Shown here: positions 1 to 13,476 of the stretch, in pieces
Layout of the letters: every line of letters starts with the position of its first letter
Position numbering within the stretch: position 1 is the stretch's first letter
Notes under the pieces: generated by a model
Database searches by the model: none
Told to the model about the DNA's origin: nothing
What the model saw: only the letters and a program-made list of their open reading frames with translations
Assembly: GCA_022496205.1 (NCBI GenBank)
Contig: WTXD01000021.1
Coordinates: 411,956 to 475,955 of the forward strand
Direction: 5' to 3'
Origin: Gloeopeniophorella convolvens
Taxonomy: Eukaryota; Basidiomycota; Agaricomycetes; Russulales
DNA: 64,000 bases
Position numbers and translations under genes: made by a program

Positions 1-1216
1 GCCCTCGACAACCCCGCCCTCCGGCACCCAAGTGGCCAAAAAGATCCTCTCCCAGCACAAAGTCCGTACATCCGGCGCAGACCGTACCCTCGACTCGATG
101 TTCCTCCCCGCCCCGACGCAGTCGGGTGACCGCGACAAGACGGCGGCGGTCGCGGCGCGACACGGCTCTGACACCGTCCCGGAGCGGCGGAAGGTGAAGG
201 AGGTGCCGCAGTCGACGTGCTTCCTCACGAGTGTGCTGAGCTTGCGAGAGAACGTCGAAAAAGCCAAGCATAGCCGTGAGTGAAAATGGTCGCCGCCACC
301 TGTCCTGGCGGAGCTGATGAGTGCAACGCAGAGCTGAGCGAGATCGTGCGCAAGCACGTCTTCGTCGGCGTCGCAGACGTCGTGCGCGAGCTGAGCCTCG
401 TACAGCACACGACGAAGCTGTACCTGGTCAACCACGGCGCGCTCGCGTACGCAGCTTTTCGCCTCTATGCGACCCAGGCTGACACGCTTATTCGCAGGGA
501 GGAGCTCTTCTACCAGCTCGGGCTGCGCCAGTTCGGTAATTTCGCCAGACTCAAGCTCGACCCGCCCGCCCCGCTGCGCGCGCTGCTCACGCTGGCCGTC
601 GAAGCAGAACAAGACACCGAGCAGAGCAAGCTCACCAAGCCCCAGATCGTCGACGTAAGCTGGCACGCCCCGTGGTCTCTCCGCGCGCGATCTGACCACG
701 GCGAGCCTGGCAGTCCATCGCGCACATCCTGATCTCGCGGCGCGAGATGCTCCGCGAGTACTTCTCGCTCGGCGTCTCTGCGGACGGCGCCGTTGATACG
801 CTGCCCATGCTGCTGCACGACTTCACGCCGAACCTGGACAAGCTCCCCCTCTTCCTGATGCGACTCGGGCCCCAGGTGCGCGCCGCTCCCCTGTCCTTCT
901 CCCCCGCACCCACAGCCCACTGATGCGGGCGTAGGTCAACTGGACCAGCGAGCAGGAATGCTTCGGCACGTTCCTGCGTGAGCTCGCGTACTTCTACACG
1001 CCTGGGCCGGGCCCGTTGGCCGCGGAGGAGACTCGCAGCGACAACACAGAGGGCGCCGACGGCAGGCCAGAGGAGACGTCCGAGAAGTGGCAGATCGAGC
1101 ACGTCCTGTTCCCTGCGATGAAGCGCTACTTGGTCCCGCCCAAGTCGTTGCTGACGCGCGACGTGGTGCAAGTGGCGAGCTTACCGGACCTGTACCGCGT
1201 CTTCGAGCGGTGCTAG
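1..1216 (+). CDS. MLH1: DNA mismatch repair protein MLH1, C-terminal part (5' end outside window)
   Basis: MutL-family ATPase subunit that pairs with PMS1/MLH3 in nuclear mismatch repair. Only the 3' part is present. Exons read as 1-275, 332-654, 714-875 and 935-1216, separated by three GT-AG introns of 56-59 bp; the first has a branch-like GCTGATG. The product covers the end of the disordered linker and the whole C-terminal dimerisation domain: residues like KHVFVGVADVVRELSLVQH, then LYLVNHGALAYAAFRLYA, then FPAMKRYLVPP. It ends in FERC, the conserved MLH1 C-terminus whose final Cys helps the endonuclease site of the partner. The family assignment rests on the order of these motifs and the FERC end. 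Nothing looks broken. The gene is convergent with the TAO3-like gene. Confidence 0.95.
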
Positions 1217-1743
1217 GTACATAACGGACAACAGACAACAGTAGATTCTGCTACGCGCGATTCCTGGGTTTATGACTACTAATAGCAGCGGATAATTTAC
1301 ATTAGACGTTCCACGAAGTAATGCCATTGGGCTGTCTGTTGATACTGATGTATGTGGGATGCAGCGTACACGGGTGGGATGCAGGCGGAGCGAAACACGG
1401 GAAGCAAAACGAGTCAGAAGGGAGGCGGGACGGGAGGGGGCCAATGTGTAGGGTAGGATAGTGCTGTGCGGTCGGGGCAGATATGTTAGGAGAATGAGCG
1501 AGACGTGACAGGCGTGAATGATGATCGACAGGAGGATTCTACTGCAAGGAAAGAGACGGGAGTCGGAACAGAATAAGTCATGGGGTCGGGGCGGGAGTCT
1601 ATCGTAGATGATGTCGCAGCAGTGCGAGGAAGATGGTCGTGTGTGTCATAAGTATGGGATGATCTGTAGGTCAGGTCAGCGGCACGGCCAACAGAGAACC
1701 CAGAACGCGACAACCCACGGGGATAAAAGGGCAGTACAGGCTC
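1217..1743. other. Intergenic region between convergent genes
   Basis: Holds the 3' flanks of MLH1 (+) and the TAO3-like gene (-). I see no convincing gene, repeat or RNA. Short reading frames here have no recognisable motif. Confidence 0.6.
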
Positions 1744-4700
1744 TCAGAACCGCAGGCCGTTGACACTCCGCATGGCGCGCAAAGCTGACGGCGAGTCGTA
1801 CACGAATGCATCCGAGTCCGAGCTGTAGTCTGAGTCGTCCTCGGACCCATCCCGGTCGAACGCGGCCGCGCTGTCGACGCGGAACACGTCGACGAACGGC
1901 GTCTGCGGGATGTCGGCCGAGGACTCGGTCGACTTGGCCAGGATGGCGGCGACGCGCGCCTCGAGCTGCTGGCTCGGCATCGCGGACGCGGGCGTGACAT
2001 CGACGGCGGGGTTGTCGCCCTGGAAGAACGTGCTGAGCTCGTGCAGGTTGCGCACCAGCCCACCGAGGTCGTCGTCCTCCGACGGCGCGGGCGAGGCGAG
2101 GCGTTCGACGTCCTCGGGTTCAAAGTGAATCTGTGACGGCCGGGAGGGGACTTTGCACGTCTCGAATACCGCCATGATGTTCGAGCGGCAGATCTCCTGT
2201 GAGCGTTCCAGTCGGGCGACACACCAGCCCGACTCTTCCGGGATTCCGAAGACGTCGGTGGCAGGCTCGACTTCTTTGGTCAGGGACTTGAGCTGCATGC
2301 TCATGCGGAGGACCTGCTTGGCCGGAGGGCCGCCTGAGATGGTCATAGGTTCTTCGAGAACTTCCAACGCGGCGGGTGCCAGATCTGTCTCCAGTAGGCG
2401 AAGGAGTGGCATCAGCAGCTCGGAACCCAGGAGCTCGACGGGGCTGCGTGTCTCCCTTTGCTGGAATAGGACCTTGAGTATCTGCAACGCGGAGACACGC
2501 AGCCACCGCTCCGAGTTAAGGACCAAGCCTAGGAGCAAGGTGACAACCTCTGTCCAGTCTTCGTCACCGTAATGTTCACGGAGGCTGGCGACGGACTGTC
2601 GAAGGAAGTCCTCCTTGGTGCGGAAACGCCCTTTGATGAAAGAGGCCATGATGCGACTGATGCTGGATCTCCCCTCCTGGTCGGCTAGGTAGCCTACGTC
2701 CTGTGCGAACATTTGCAAAGCCACGTCGGTCGTATCTTCTGTCATCGAACTGTAGCACCAGGGCAAGGCCACAGTGTAGAGGTCGCGCACGCGGCCGCGG
2801 GTTGGGTCGATGATGCTGCTATCGGTCACTTTGGCAAGTGTCTGTAGGATTTTGAAGGTTGCGTCACTTGTTATGGAGGAGCGGAGCCCTATAAGCAATG
2901 ATGACTGGAGAGAAACTGTGCCCATCCAGTCAGCAGGACGTTGGGAGATTAACGTATTGATTGTATGTTCATCGTCCAGGTCGAGGTGCCCCAATACCGA
3001 ATCGAGGAACGCAACTGCTTGAAGAAACTCTGCTTCGACTGTGGTTGACAGGCATGCGCATGCACACCAGAACATTTGGGGAAGAAGCGACGTGTCAAGG
3101 GATTCGCACGAGCCCAGAACTTTCAAAGTCCGGATCAGCTCGTTGCTGAAGGACCTAATCTTCTCATCGGGAGCCGCAATGGTGTTCGAAAGCCGCGCCA
3201 ACAAAAGCGCCAGGTCGCTCGGTGTCGTGCCAGGAAGAAGTGCCCGGAAGATTTGCAATGAGCGGAAGGCGATGGCACGGATGGAACATGCGGTTCCCCA
3301 AAGGAGCGCCAACGAGCCCCAGCGCTCGGCGAGCTTTGTGTGTAAAGGCACCAAGAGCGTGAGGACCCGCGAACAGAGTTCCTGCATCTTGGGCTCCACT
3401 TGGCTGCTGCTCTCGTCTTCTTTCCAAAGGATCGACTCAAGCTCTTGCTCAACTTCCGCGACGGCAGAGGTGAGGAGGGAGCGGCTAGGGTAGTTCATTC
3501 GATCGGGAAGTTCGTCGTAACCGGGGATCCACGAGCGGAGCAACTGGATCAGCATACGTCTGGCACACTCTCGTACGAAGGGTGATCGGTGATCTAGATG
3601 GGTGAAGATCGCGTGCAAGAGAGCTGGTAGCTGTTCCTGGAACTCCCAACTCCGCTCGATGGCGACGTCCGAAAGGAAGAGCAAGGCGAACTGTCCGGCC
3701 CCCAATGACTGCCGCGGCTGCTCCGAGAAGAGGGCGTCCAGCTCGGACCACAGTTCCATGTCGCTTTGCTCCGGGAATTGCAACTTATGGTCGATGTTTG
3801 GCAGCATGCGAGCGGGTTCTATGACGCTGCAGAGGTCTTTCCAGACGCCGCGACCGATTACAGAGTGCGATAGGCATGCAACGACCCTCGTCGCGCATCG
3901 TATGAATGTGATGCTGCCGACTTTTGGTGACTGCTCTAGGAGAAAGCGGATTGTGGCGTGGCCATTGGACTGGTAGGGTGCATCCACGAGGCGCGTCCAG
4001 AGGACTTCAACTTGCTCTGGGTACTTGTCGGCGTAACGCATCGTGAGGGCCATCAAGTGAAGAAGCGTCATCCGGCCTTCAGCAGAAAGGTCTGCCTTGT
4101 CCTCCATAAGGTTGATGTTTGGGCTCCAGTACTCCAGACTTTGTAGCAGCGTCAATGGACACGTAGCGACGGTGAAGACTCGGGGAAGCCATTTCGCGAA
4201 GGAGGAGAGTACGTTCGTGGCATCGTCCGGGTGCTCCCCTGCGAGGACGTCGGAGATCAGGCGATGAGCGCGCAGGTACGTGCTGGGTGCGGAACTCCCG
4301 ATAGCAGCCTCGAACTGAGTGAGCGAGAGCATCCCGGACGCGCGTTGATGGACGGCCTCGAGAAGCTGGAGCGCTCTGCGACGGACGGGATAAAGGGTGT
4401 GGCAAAGATTGGACAACCCCAGGCAGACCGCCTGGTCGAATCTGAACCCGTGATTAGGAGACTGGCAAACGAGGTCGGCGACGACTTCAAAAAACCGCGC
4501 ATTGCTCGTTTCAAACTCCCGTGCGGTCACAAACGCCAGTTGCAGAGCCTCAGTCGTGAGGTCGTCGTCTAGCGCGTTGTTGTGAGTCAGGAGCAGCCGA
4601 AGGGCCTTCCTGTCGGGGTCGTCAGAGGGCTACAGATATCTACGGCTATATGCGTACCTTCCGCTCGTCAGGATTGCTTCATCCATGGAGGTCAAAACAG

Positions 4701-7700
4701 CATGTATGCGGTCGAGCGTTTCTCTCGGAGTCAAGGCTCTGACATACTCGGGAAGTCCCTCCGTCGGGGACGAGGAGGACGTATCGGGCTGGAAGTACGC
4801 CTTTGCCTAGAAGAATGCTCAGGACGCTCATCCATGACTCATTAGGAGAGCCACTTACGCAAACGGACGCCATCGCAGCGATAGCAGCCTTAGACAGTAA
4901 CTTTGTTTCCTTTTGAAACAAAGCCACAGCTTCGCCCTTTTCTGACGGAGAGGCAACGGCGTCGGTCGCGGAGCGTTGCATATAGATGAGGCGTTGTTTG
5001 ACGGCATCTGACTGTGAGCCCAATTGGCACCATTCTTCGCATAGGCGATAGAGCGACAGGTGGGTCTTAGCAGGGATGAACCGGTCCGTGTCACTCAGAC
5101 TACTGAGTCCGTCAAAGAGTCTCTCCACTATGCCACAGAAGTAACGCCGAAGTCGCTGGAGCTTGAAGTTGTCTCGAGAATCGACCGAAGTCAGGAACGT
5201 CTGAGTGTTGCGAACGAACCGCAGAACCGGGGAAAGCGCTGCCTGGCGCACGTTGGAGCGCTGGTCTTGCAAGTAGTGCGCGGTCAGGAAGTAGATGCGG
5301 GCAACGGCGGTGTACAGTCGCTCTTGTCGACGACCACGCTCAGGGAGAAAGGCCTGGGCAGCCTTTTGCCTTAGGTCTCCGATTCTTGGGTCATCCAAGA
5401 GCTGGCGATGGAGAAGGAGGCCGAGATCCTCGAGCAGCTGCGAATACCCCGCAGAAGGGAAGGAGCTGATGCAAAAGACGGCGGCATCTCGGTAAAGCGA
5501 ATGCTCCGAGTCGAGGAAAGGAGTGAGGTATCGGATGAGACCGCGCGTAGTCGTGAGACGCTCTCGATCGAAGGTAGCGTCCGATGGGCCACGACTGTGA
5601 CTGCGTTCGACCAAAGCAGGTCGATTCTCCACGACTGCAGCAATGGACGACAAAATCTTCGTCCACAGGTACCACTGATCTGGGAGGTACCTGTTCTCTC
5701 CGAAAACCTTGGAGCCTTCGCGTTCGGCCGAACCATTTCGTGGCTGAGACGGAGGCATCCTCGGGACGAGACCGGCCATGACAGCAATGGTGTGATGGAA
5801 CCGCGAGGTTGCGGCGATAAGGCTCTCTCGGAGGATCCACAGCACCTGCGGTTGCCGCTCGGGGCTTTCCGACATGAGGACTTGCATGACGCCTGGGAAG
5901 ACCCATTGCCAGATGGTCCTGTCCCTTGGGTCATCGCTATCCGCAATCCGTAACAAAACATCCTCTCTCGTCGACTCCCGCCATAGCTTAGCTCGTTCTT
6001 GATCCTCAGGCTCGAGGACGTGATTGAAGCTATCGAGGAGCATGTTGGCTTGGGACTTGCTGTACAGTGCGTCGATGACCCGCTGTCGAGCCTCAGTGAC
6101 CACCTGGAGAGGCGAGGACAGGTGGTCTGTCACTAGGCGAAGCAGGCGCAACAGCTTTACCCCTGTAGTATATATGGGGCGCGACGAGTAACAGAGGAGG
6201 AACAGAGCTCCAGCCTCCAACTCGTCCAGCCTCGATGCGATGAGTGCAACTCGGTCTTCAGAAAGGCTGTCGGCTTTCTGGTCCAAAAGCTCGTGCATCC
6301 ATCCGTCGAAGAGACTTGCCCAGAGATTCAGGAGGCGCGCGTTTTCGAGGACCAGGCGCTGCGCAGAGCCGTCCTGGATTATGTGGGTGGAGTCGAAAAG
6401 GAGTGCGCTGTACTGCTTGAGGACAGTAGATGCATGTGCGGGATCGGACATGAAACGCCGCAAGGCAAGGACTGCGGCTTCCCCAACGGCTGGCTCGATG
6501 TGTATGACCCCGCGAAGTAGCAAATCGACAGCGGTCTCAACGGGAACTGGCTTGTGGAGGCAGCGAGGCCAGGCCTGGAAGCATGTCTGGAGCAAATTTA
6601 TCGGTGGGGAAAGGCTGCCGGAGTATGCGAAAGCGCCATCGGGGTGGCGACGTATGATGTAGCTGTGAGTCTCCTCGTAGGCGGGATTCTGTCGATGGAC
6701 GGTCCACTGCTCGTCGAATACAGACATATTCCCCACAGATTTGGCACATGCTGCTGCGACACACCACAGCACTGCGCAGAATCTATCAAAGAAGTCCTGG
6801 ACACCGGGTTTCGAAAGGAGCGAAGGCGGCATGAAATCAGATGAAGATGGATAATCCCGCCATGATGGAGACCCCGAAAAGTCACTGCTGGATGGCCAGA
6901 CAGGAATTTGCTCGTCCCGTTCCATAAGATGGAAGGTGAGGAGGGTGGCGCGAGCTGTGATATTCAGCCGTTCTGGTGAAAGTACGGCGGAGATGCTGGA
7001 CGGCCCGGCCAAGATCGCCTGCTCCTGCATGAGGTTCAGCAGGAACTCGGAACCAAAGTCGAAATGCCGAGAGCAGAGGAAGTGGACGATGTAAATGAAT
7101 GGTTCTAGATGATCTTCATGAGGAAAGATAGTGAGTCTGTTTGGTGGGAAGAAGTTCTTGAGCATCGTCTCCATCTTCGACGTTGATGTTGACAACGACT
7201 CGCGGCAGCGGAACATGTAGGTCCAAATCAACCGCATCATCCCATTCATGACAGGTATGCGGAAGGCCTTCTCCTGTAAGAGGTGGAGTTAGAGCGCAAG
7301 TGTCACGATGCCCTGCTCTAACAATTACCTTGAGCTTATTGAGGCCAGCCTCAAAGCAAGTAGCCCAGTTTCGCAGGAAGTACTCCGTCGGAGATACGCA
7401 GAGGCTGACCACCACCAGGGCGTACGCCACGTGCCAATACCGGAGTTTACCAGATAGATCCCTGGCCTTCGGGTGGATGATCTCGATGGCTTTGGCCCAC
7501 TGGGGATGATTGACCTCAGCTTGCGCGGTCTACCAACGAACCTGATGAGTCGGAGAAACGAATGAAGGTACGGGTAGATACCTTCGCAACCGGATGCAGA
7601 AGATGGATCAAGGTCTCCGCAAACGAGAGCTTGAAGCGGAAGCCATGAGCATTTTCAAACGCTTTTGCCAGCGCCTCCATGAACTCTGCTCCCTCCTCGA

Positions 7701-9333
7701 AAGACTCGGGGGGCCAGACCTTTGAAATGGAAATAAGAATGTCAATTCTGGAGAAATCAACAGTTAGGTAAACCTAGAACCTTGATTTGGATATGCTTTA
7801 GCCCTCTGATTAGGTTCTCGTACTTCAAGTCCACGTCTTTGGCCACTTGTCCCTGTGCCACTGGTCCCAACTCTGCTAAGAACCGATCGGTGACGCTGAT
7901 GAACCTAGAATTGGCAAGATAACCAAGGAGTGTCGCATATAGTTCCGCATTTGTCCTGTGATTGGCACTCTGGGAAAGCAACTTCAGGTCGGGTCTGCGG
8001 AATTGTTCGAAAGTGGTCTCCTCTAGCTCAAAGCCAATGCTATCCCCGAGGGCATCCTTCGAGAGGGACTGCATGACCACGATGAGTGCACGGCACATGA
8101 TGTATATAGAGGCAAGAGATTTTCGTCCACTCATGACGGAGCTCGCGTCGTACATCCTGCTCCTGGAAGCTGACGGCGGTGATTGCGATAGTTGGAAGCG
8201 GGAGACATCCTGCAAAATTGAGGAACTGTTCTGGGACTGCCTCCAGCGCCTGATGCTGTCCACAACTGGTTTTGCATTCTTCTGGCCGATGCGACCCAGC
8301 GTCTGGAGGATATCGTCAAACTTCGGGTCAATTCCCGGACCTAAAAAGTCGGGAAGGGGCGGCTCTTGATCCTGGCTCAGGTGTCAGTCCAGCCATGGGC
8401 GGAGCCAACAGATAATGAGGCTCACAAGAGGCTGCTTGAGAAACGTCGCAACCTTGTGCTCCGCAGCTGTAGCGAAGCGCATGAAGATGGCGTGTAGCGC
8501 ATACTCAGCAGGAGTCCGCAGATCGACCTCCACTTTATCTTCTTCAGGCTCCACTGGAGTCGGGCTCTCACTTTGAGGGAATCCAGAGAAAAATCCGTTA
8601 GGCATTGGCGGGAGCGGCGGTGGAGACGAAGGGAGGCCAAAGCCATGGCCATGGTCGCTACCTGTGTCCGAGGTGTAGAATGCAGACCCAGTGTGCGAAT
8701 GTCCAGAACGGCCCGGAGCATGTCCCTTCGCGCGAGTCGTCCGACCGGTGAGTTTGCCCTCGTTGGAACCAGGTGTAGGAGGCCTGTGGTTCGGAGGGCT
8801 GGGGTTCTCTGGTCCTCGGCGAAGTGTCTGTGGGACTTGGCCCAACGACGAAGTTGAGCGGTTGAACGGTAATGAAGCGTAGTCTAACGGCGGGAGTGGA
8901 GGAGGGTCCGCCGCCTTGTTCCCGCTCTTGAATGCATTGCGGATAGATGCGAAGGACGGCTTCTTCGAGAACGGCGAGGAGCTGGAAGTCGCGATGGATG
9001 ACTGAGAGGAATGGACGAAAGGAATGGACGCTTTGCGAGACGGGCGCGAAGACTGAAAGGAGTCATCTGAAGTGACTGAGTCACCTCGGGAATGGAAATA
9101 GGGTCGGTCTCCGCGGTCTGGTGCGGTGGTCGTAGGCGTAGTTGCTGTGGGGGATTCGGAACCGTGGCCGAACGCACCAAAGCCGAATGCCCCGGCGTTG
9201 GCGCGAGAGAATAGGTTGGGTGTCAAGCTGAAATCGTCATCGTTAAGGTCTGCAGAACGTCAGGCAACGAACGCGAGGGAAACTGTGTATATGCGATACC
9301 TGGGATGGTGATTTGTATACCCGACTCGCTCAT
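1744..9333 (-). CDS. TAO3: Furry/Tao3/Mor2-type cell morphogenesis scaffold (RAM/MOR network)
   Basis: Giant HEAT/ARM-like scaffold that supports NDR kinase (Cbk1/Orb6) signalling for polarised growth. Eight exons join cleanly: 9333-9300, 9249-8426, 8371-7781, 7719-7582, 7529-7329, 7273-4859, 4806-4658 and 4609-1744. The total is 7,218 bp or 2,405 residues, close to budding yeast Tao3 and fission yeast Mor2. The start MSESGIQITIP lies in a 34-bp first exon. The N-terminus (about 1-200) is Ser/Pro-rich and disordered. It is followed by the Fry N-terminal domain: LRTPAEYALHAIFMRFATAA, KPVVDSIRRWRQSQ and SIYIMCRALIVVMQSL. Long helical repeats follow, then an acidic tail (SEDDDLGGL, GSEDDSDYSSDSD). 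The symbol is by homology; fission yeast would call it mor2. No lesions seen. Confidence 0.93.
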
Positions 9334-9975
9334 GATGGGCCACGGAGACCAAGGAGGCTGGACGGCTGCCCTGCGAAGAGTTCCTGCTCACTCGGAGAGC
9401 CTCAGGCTACCAGGAAGACAGTGTCGACTTGAGGCGCGGTCGCCGTGTCCAGCCTTGCCGGAGACGGGATGGGCTCGACTCGGGCGGTGACAACCGCTTA
9501 CCATCACGTGGTAGCCAAACAGCCGCCGGTGCCCAACGCCTTCAACTACACTCACCTCGACGTCTCTCAGTTCAGTGCAACACAACGTGAACAGACAACC
9601 CACAGGATTGTTATTTCTGGCCATCTATTTGGCTGGTACGGTACACGATCAACGTTACAAAGAGCGAACATAGCAACGGCGCAAGGCCGAGCAGCAAACA
9701 CCAAGATGCTAGAAAGCGGAGGCAGAACGGTGCGAAAAATTGACAGGCAGAAGTCATAAGCATGACATGACAGGACCAGCATCATGAAGTCGTGAACACG
9801 CGTAATGTCTATAGGGACCAAGAAACCATGAAAGGGAAAATTGCATGAGTACCGAAAGTATGATTGCGATGATGCGGACAAAGTTATCCGATGATACAGT
9901 GGGGAGTGATGAACGACGCGAGCCCTTGGATGAGTTACTGTCAATGTCCAATAAGTTTAGACGTTTTTGTTACGC
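9334..9975. other. Intergenic: upstream of TAO3-like gene, downstream of RING/RRM gene
   Basis: Both flanking genes are on the minus strand, so this stretch holds the promoter and 5' leader of the TAO3-like gene and the 3' flank of the next one. No convincing gene or clear TATA box was seen. Confidence 0.5.
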
Positions 9976-12774
9976 TCAGCACATGCCAGAGAGCCTCTGT
10001 GCCAAGGCCTCGACCAGCTGAGGCTCGACCCCGAACTGGCTCGCGAGCTGCCCAAACTCGACGTTTGGTGAGATGCGCGAAGGTCTCTGCGTCATCACCT
10101 TGACGCCTTGACCGAGAGTGGGGTCTGGGGTGCTTGGCTCGTGGTAGGAACTTTGTCCGCTGATGGAGGAGGATGGGCTATGGGCGAGAAAAGGCTGATG
10201 AACATTCACGAGGTTGGAAATCTTCTGGCGCTGTTCAGTTGTGAATGCTTGAAAGGAGGATCAGAGCTTGAAAGGGACAACACGGGAAAACTGCCCACCG
10301 TCGCAAGTGATGGCAACACTGAGTAGCTGCCCTAGCAGCTCAGGTCCGTATGTGACACGTTTCTTGTCGTTGGATGCAAGTGATTGGATGGCAGCTAAAA
10401 CAATGTTCATAACCGGGAGAAAGCTAACGAAGCATCCCACTCACTGTGTGCGATGTCTATAGAAGGGGTGTTAGGGTTCAGTTGTCCGAAGAGTTTGTAA
10501 CTTACCAAAAAGCAAGTCCCTTGACGCGACGGACCAAAATAGCCTACTGTCCGCATCCGCCGGGAATTTGGACAGCATACTGATTAGGGAGTGGAATGGC
10601 AGAGATGGGACCTTGAGGAAGTGTGACTGCGAGGTACTAGAGTCAGCTGTGCTCATCTACGTAAGCTTGCACTTACATCAGGCGATCGGATCAGATGCAA
10701 CAGCGCCTTCAGCTCGGCTTCTGATACCAATCCGTGTTCAAGGGCCGTAACAACCTGCTCGTTGCTCAATCCTGCCAGAGACGGTCTGGATCCGTCGAAG
10801 GGGCCTTGCCAGGATGGGAAGAGTGCCTTCATCAGTTCCTCCTGGCTGCTGCGCGTGACAGTGACGCCGCGTGCTCGCTTGCCCTTGCCAAGTACAGAGT
10901 TTTGAGCCGTCCTAAGACTGGCCCTAGCGGCTTCTTCATCACGCATCTCTACGTACGCATGACTGAGCGTCTTCCCTTTCCGATCAAGGAGGACGTGAAC
11001 ACGCTTGACGGGATGTTTCAGCCATGTGATGACAGCTGGAGGTGTGATATCCTATGATCACAGTAGAAAACTGTGGTGAGCAACTTGACATCCTGGTCAA
11101 GGTCAACAACACACCCAAGGGACGTTGTCTATGCGTAACACCGGCGATTCGTCGTCTCGCAGGATGTGAAGGCGGTCGCTCCTGTTGGGTGTCGACGAAC
11201 CTTGCAAGTCAAAGAAATTGAACTCGTTCACGAGGTTATCATTCCCGAAACCATCAAGCGTCGCAGGGGGAAGGCGAATACGAGGTGTCCCGGCCGTCGG
11301 TACGCCGCTTACCTTGGACCCGGTGTTCTTCAAGTGGAAATTGGCTACACCAGTTTTGCAAACAGCACACTCCATATCTTTCTCACCCACGATGTTGAGA
11401 GCACTGGTTAGACATGCTGAGCATAGCGTGTGTGCGCAAGGCTCCAGTTCCGCCAAGGAAGGGCCTAAGCTACCGCAAACAGAACAACAGAGCTCTTGCA
11501 TCGGCGGCTCTAGCGTACGGAAGCTTGGGGATTGGGTGTCACGGGGAAAGTTCAAGGTCTCAAAAGGCATGTCGGAATCGCCAAAGGGATCGTTGAGAGA
11601 CAGTGGAAATGTGAGAGGCTCCGCGTGGGAAAAGGTGGTCGGATAAGGCGCATAACTATTCTCGTCAATGTCGAATAGGTTCGTCTGCCGTGGCATTAGG
11701 CGTCAAGATATCACGATGGCAGAGGGACTGACCTGTCCGAGAATGGGGCGACGGCGCGCATGAGGAGGCTCGGTCAGAGAACCCTTGATCTTGAGAAGGT
11801 TGACATTGGAAGTGCGGGGAGAAGGGGTGTTGAGAGAAGCTAGGGTACGCCGTGCCGGAGTATGAGGTTGCGGCTGGAGGGAAAGGAAGGGCACTTGATT
11901 CGTTTGACTGAGCGAGCGAGAACGTCCCTGCATGAGAACAGGGGGTGCGCTCAGGACTAATACGGCATTTGAGTGTGGCCATCCATATAGCGCTGTGTGG
12001 GGCTTACTGGCTATTGTCGGCAAACGGTGACGGAGGGCGATTCAGCGGATGTTAAGTGGCGGCGAGAGCCGAGATTACGAATGACTTACAATCTGGGCAG
12101 ACGTCAAGAATTCTGGGAAATAGAGAATTGTCAGAGATGAGCGACCGCACAAGATGCAACGTGTACTTACAGAAATTGCGATCGACGAAAGGAATTAGGG
12201 GAGAACGAGCAGGATCAGTAAAGAAATGGACATAGTGGACCGCATATATATACCTTCCCAAGGCAAAATCAGCATTCTGCATGTAGAAAATGCTGGGGGT
12301 CATGACATACGTACCTTCGTCGCAAACGAGACTATCATCCTCCTTCGATCCCACTCGAATCCCGTTCTCGTTAGCACGAGAACGCCAACTGTCATCCACA
12401 CCCGCGCGAGGCATGACTTGCTCGTCGAAGGAGTTTTCGTAGCTTATGATTTTGGGTGACGATGTGATATTGTAGCGCTTGAGGCTTGCTACTGACGCCG
12501 GAGTCGTCAAGGCCGACTGGCTTGCACTGAACCATGAGGAGGAACGCAAGCTCAAAGGGGTATATGGCGTCGAGAGTGTACTTGCGGGAGTCAATGGCGA
12601 ACGGAAGTAATTCTGCAGCTGATGGTGGTGACGCTGAGCCCTGGGGATGCGCTGTGGGGTGACCGGAGGTGGGCCATCGCTGCTCGGCTTATGAGAACGA
12701 GTGGTATATGCTGGTGTCGTCGGCGCTGAAACGGGGATGCCAGTTGAAGGGATGCGGTTGTTTGCTGAAGACAT
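9976..12774 (-). CDS. RING-like zinc finger plus RRM-like domain protein, function unknown
   Basis: Starts at MSSANNRIPSTGIP with a Ser/Thr/Pro-rich N-terminus. Further in come SFDEQVMPRAG and DSWRSRANENGI, then LFDIDENSYAPY. A Cys/His cluster follows, LCCSVCGS then EPCAHTLCSACL then MECAVCKT, a C-x2-C / C-x-H-x2-C-x2-C / C-x2-C RING-like pattern. Next is an RRM-like fold: LRIDNVPWDITPPAV, RVHVLLDRKGKTLSHAYVEM and GKGKRARGVTVTR. The C-terminus has helical segments (ALEHGLVSEAELKALLHLI, FHSLISMLSKFPADADSR) and ends ...QRLSGMC. Clear exons include 11695-11115, 11051-10677 and 10626-10506. The exon structure between about 12315 and 12079 is unresolved: two apparent short introns there would break the frame, while the straight reading stays open. 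I recall this architecture as conserved but uncharacterised in Agaricomycetes. It could be an RNA-binding ubiquitin ligase; that is inference. Confidence 0.8.
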
Positions 12775-13476
12775 GGTGGTCGTGAGGAGAGTAAACGCGG
12801 AGAAGAAGAGGGAGATAAAAGATGCCGGACAAGGTATGAAAGTAAAGGGAAACAGGTTCATAAGAGGCGTGTGAATTTGCCTTTTCAGGACGCGTCGGGA
12901 CGCGATCACGTGGAGTGCGGGCCCACACGTGTGGCTCCGTTCCGCCCATCGGTCGGACTTCCGAGCCTTATGACAGCCCAGGACAGCTGTCCCAGGCTGT
13001 CCCCGCCAGGATGCGCAGCACTGCAACGACCTAATGTAATGCATGCCGCATCAAGACGATTACTCCGTGCTGCTGTGTTCTTATGGTAGTATTGACACCC
13101 AGCAGAGCCGATACCGCCGCCGTGTAGTGGTAAGTTACGTAGTATGAATAAGAATATCTATCATAGGTCGAGCAGCTTTGCAGATGAATTACCGTATGGC
13201 AATGCTATGTTATGCGATGGATCTGGGATATAAGGAATGGAAGGCATTACGATGACAATCATATGGGGAAAAAAATACACCTAATGAACGCGCCACTGAG
13301 GGATTGAGGATGTCATATCTGGAAGCTGCGAGCACGAGGCGAGAATGCCCCTCAAACGGCAGCGGAACAGCGGTGCTGCGAGCCACGGAGATGAAATAGA
13401 GTGGCAACCGGGACGGATCCTTCCCCGTGGTAGCGAAAGGGCTAGGGTTTGAAGATTCCCGGAAATTGTGGGGGGT
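12775..13476. other. Intergenic: promoter side of RING/RRM gene and 3' flank of next gene
   Basis: About 700 bp without a supportable gene. It contains the upstream region of the gene starting at 12774 and the downstream flank of the gene ending at 13477. No repeat or RNA gene recognised. Confidence 0.5.

Noticed and set aside
1806..4572. Many plus-strand frames opposite the TAO3-like gene
   Set aside because: Arg/Ser-rich shadow frames of a long GC-rich coding exon; no motifs, and the minus-strand gene explains the openness.
12277..12314. A 38-bp intron (GTACGT ... ATGCAG) in the RING/RRM gene
   Set aside because: Splicing it out puts a TGA in frame at once, and no companion intron rescues the frame cleanly. 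The unspliced frame is open, so I left the local structure undecided.
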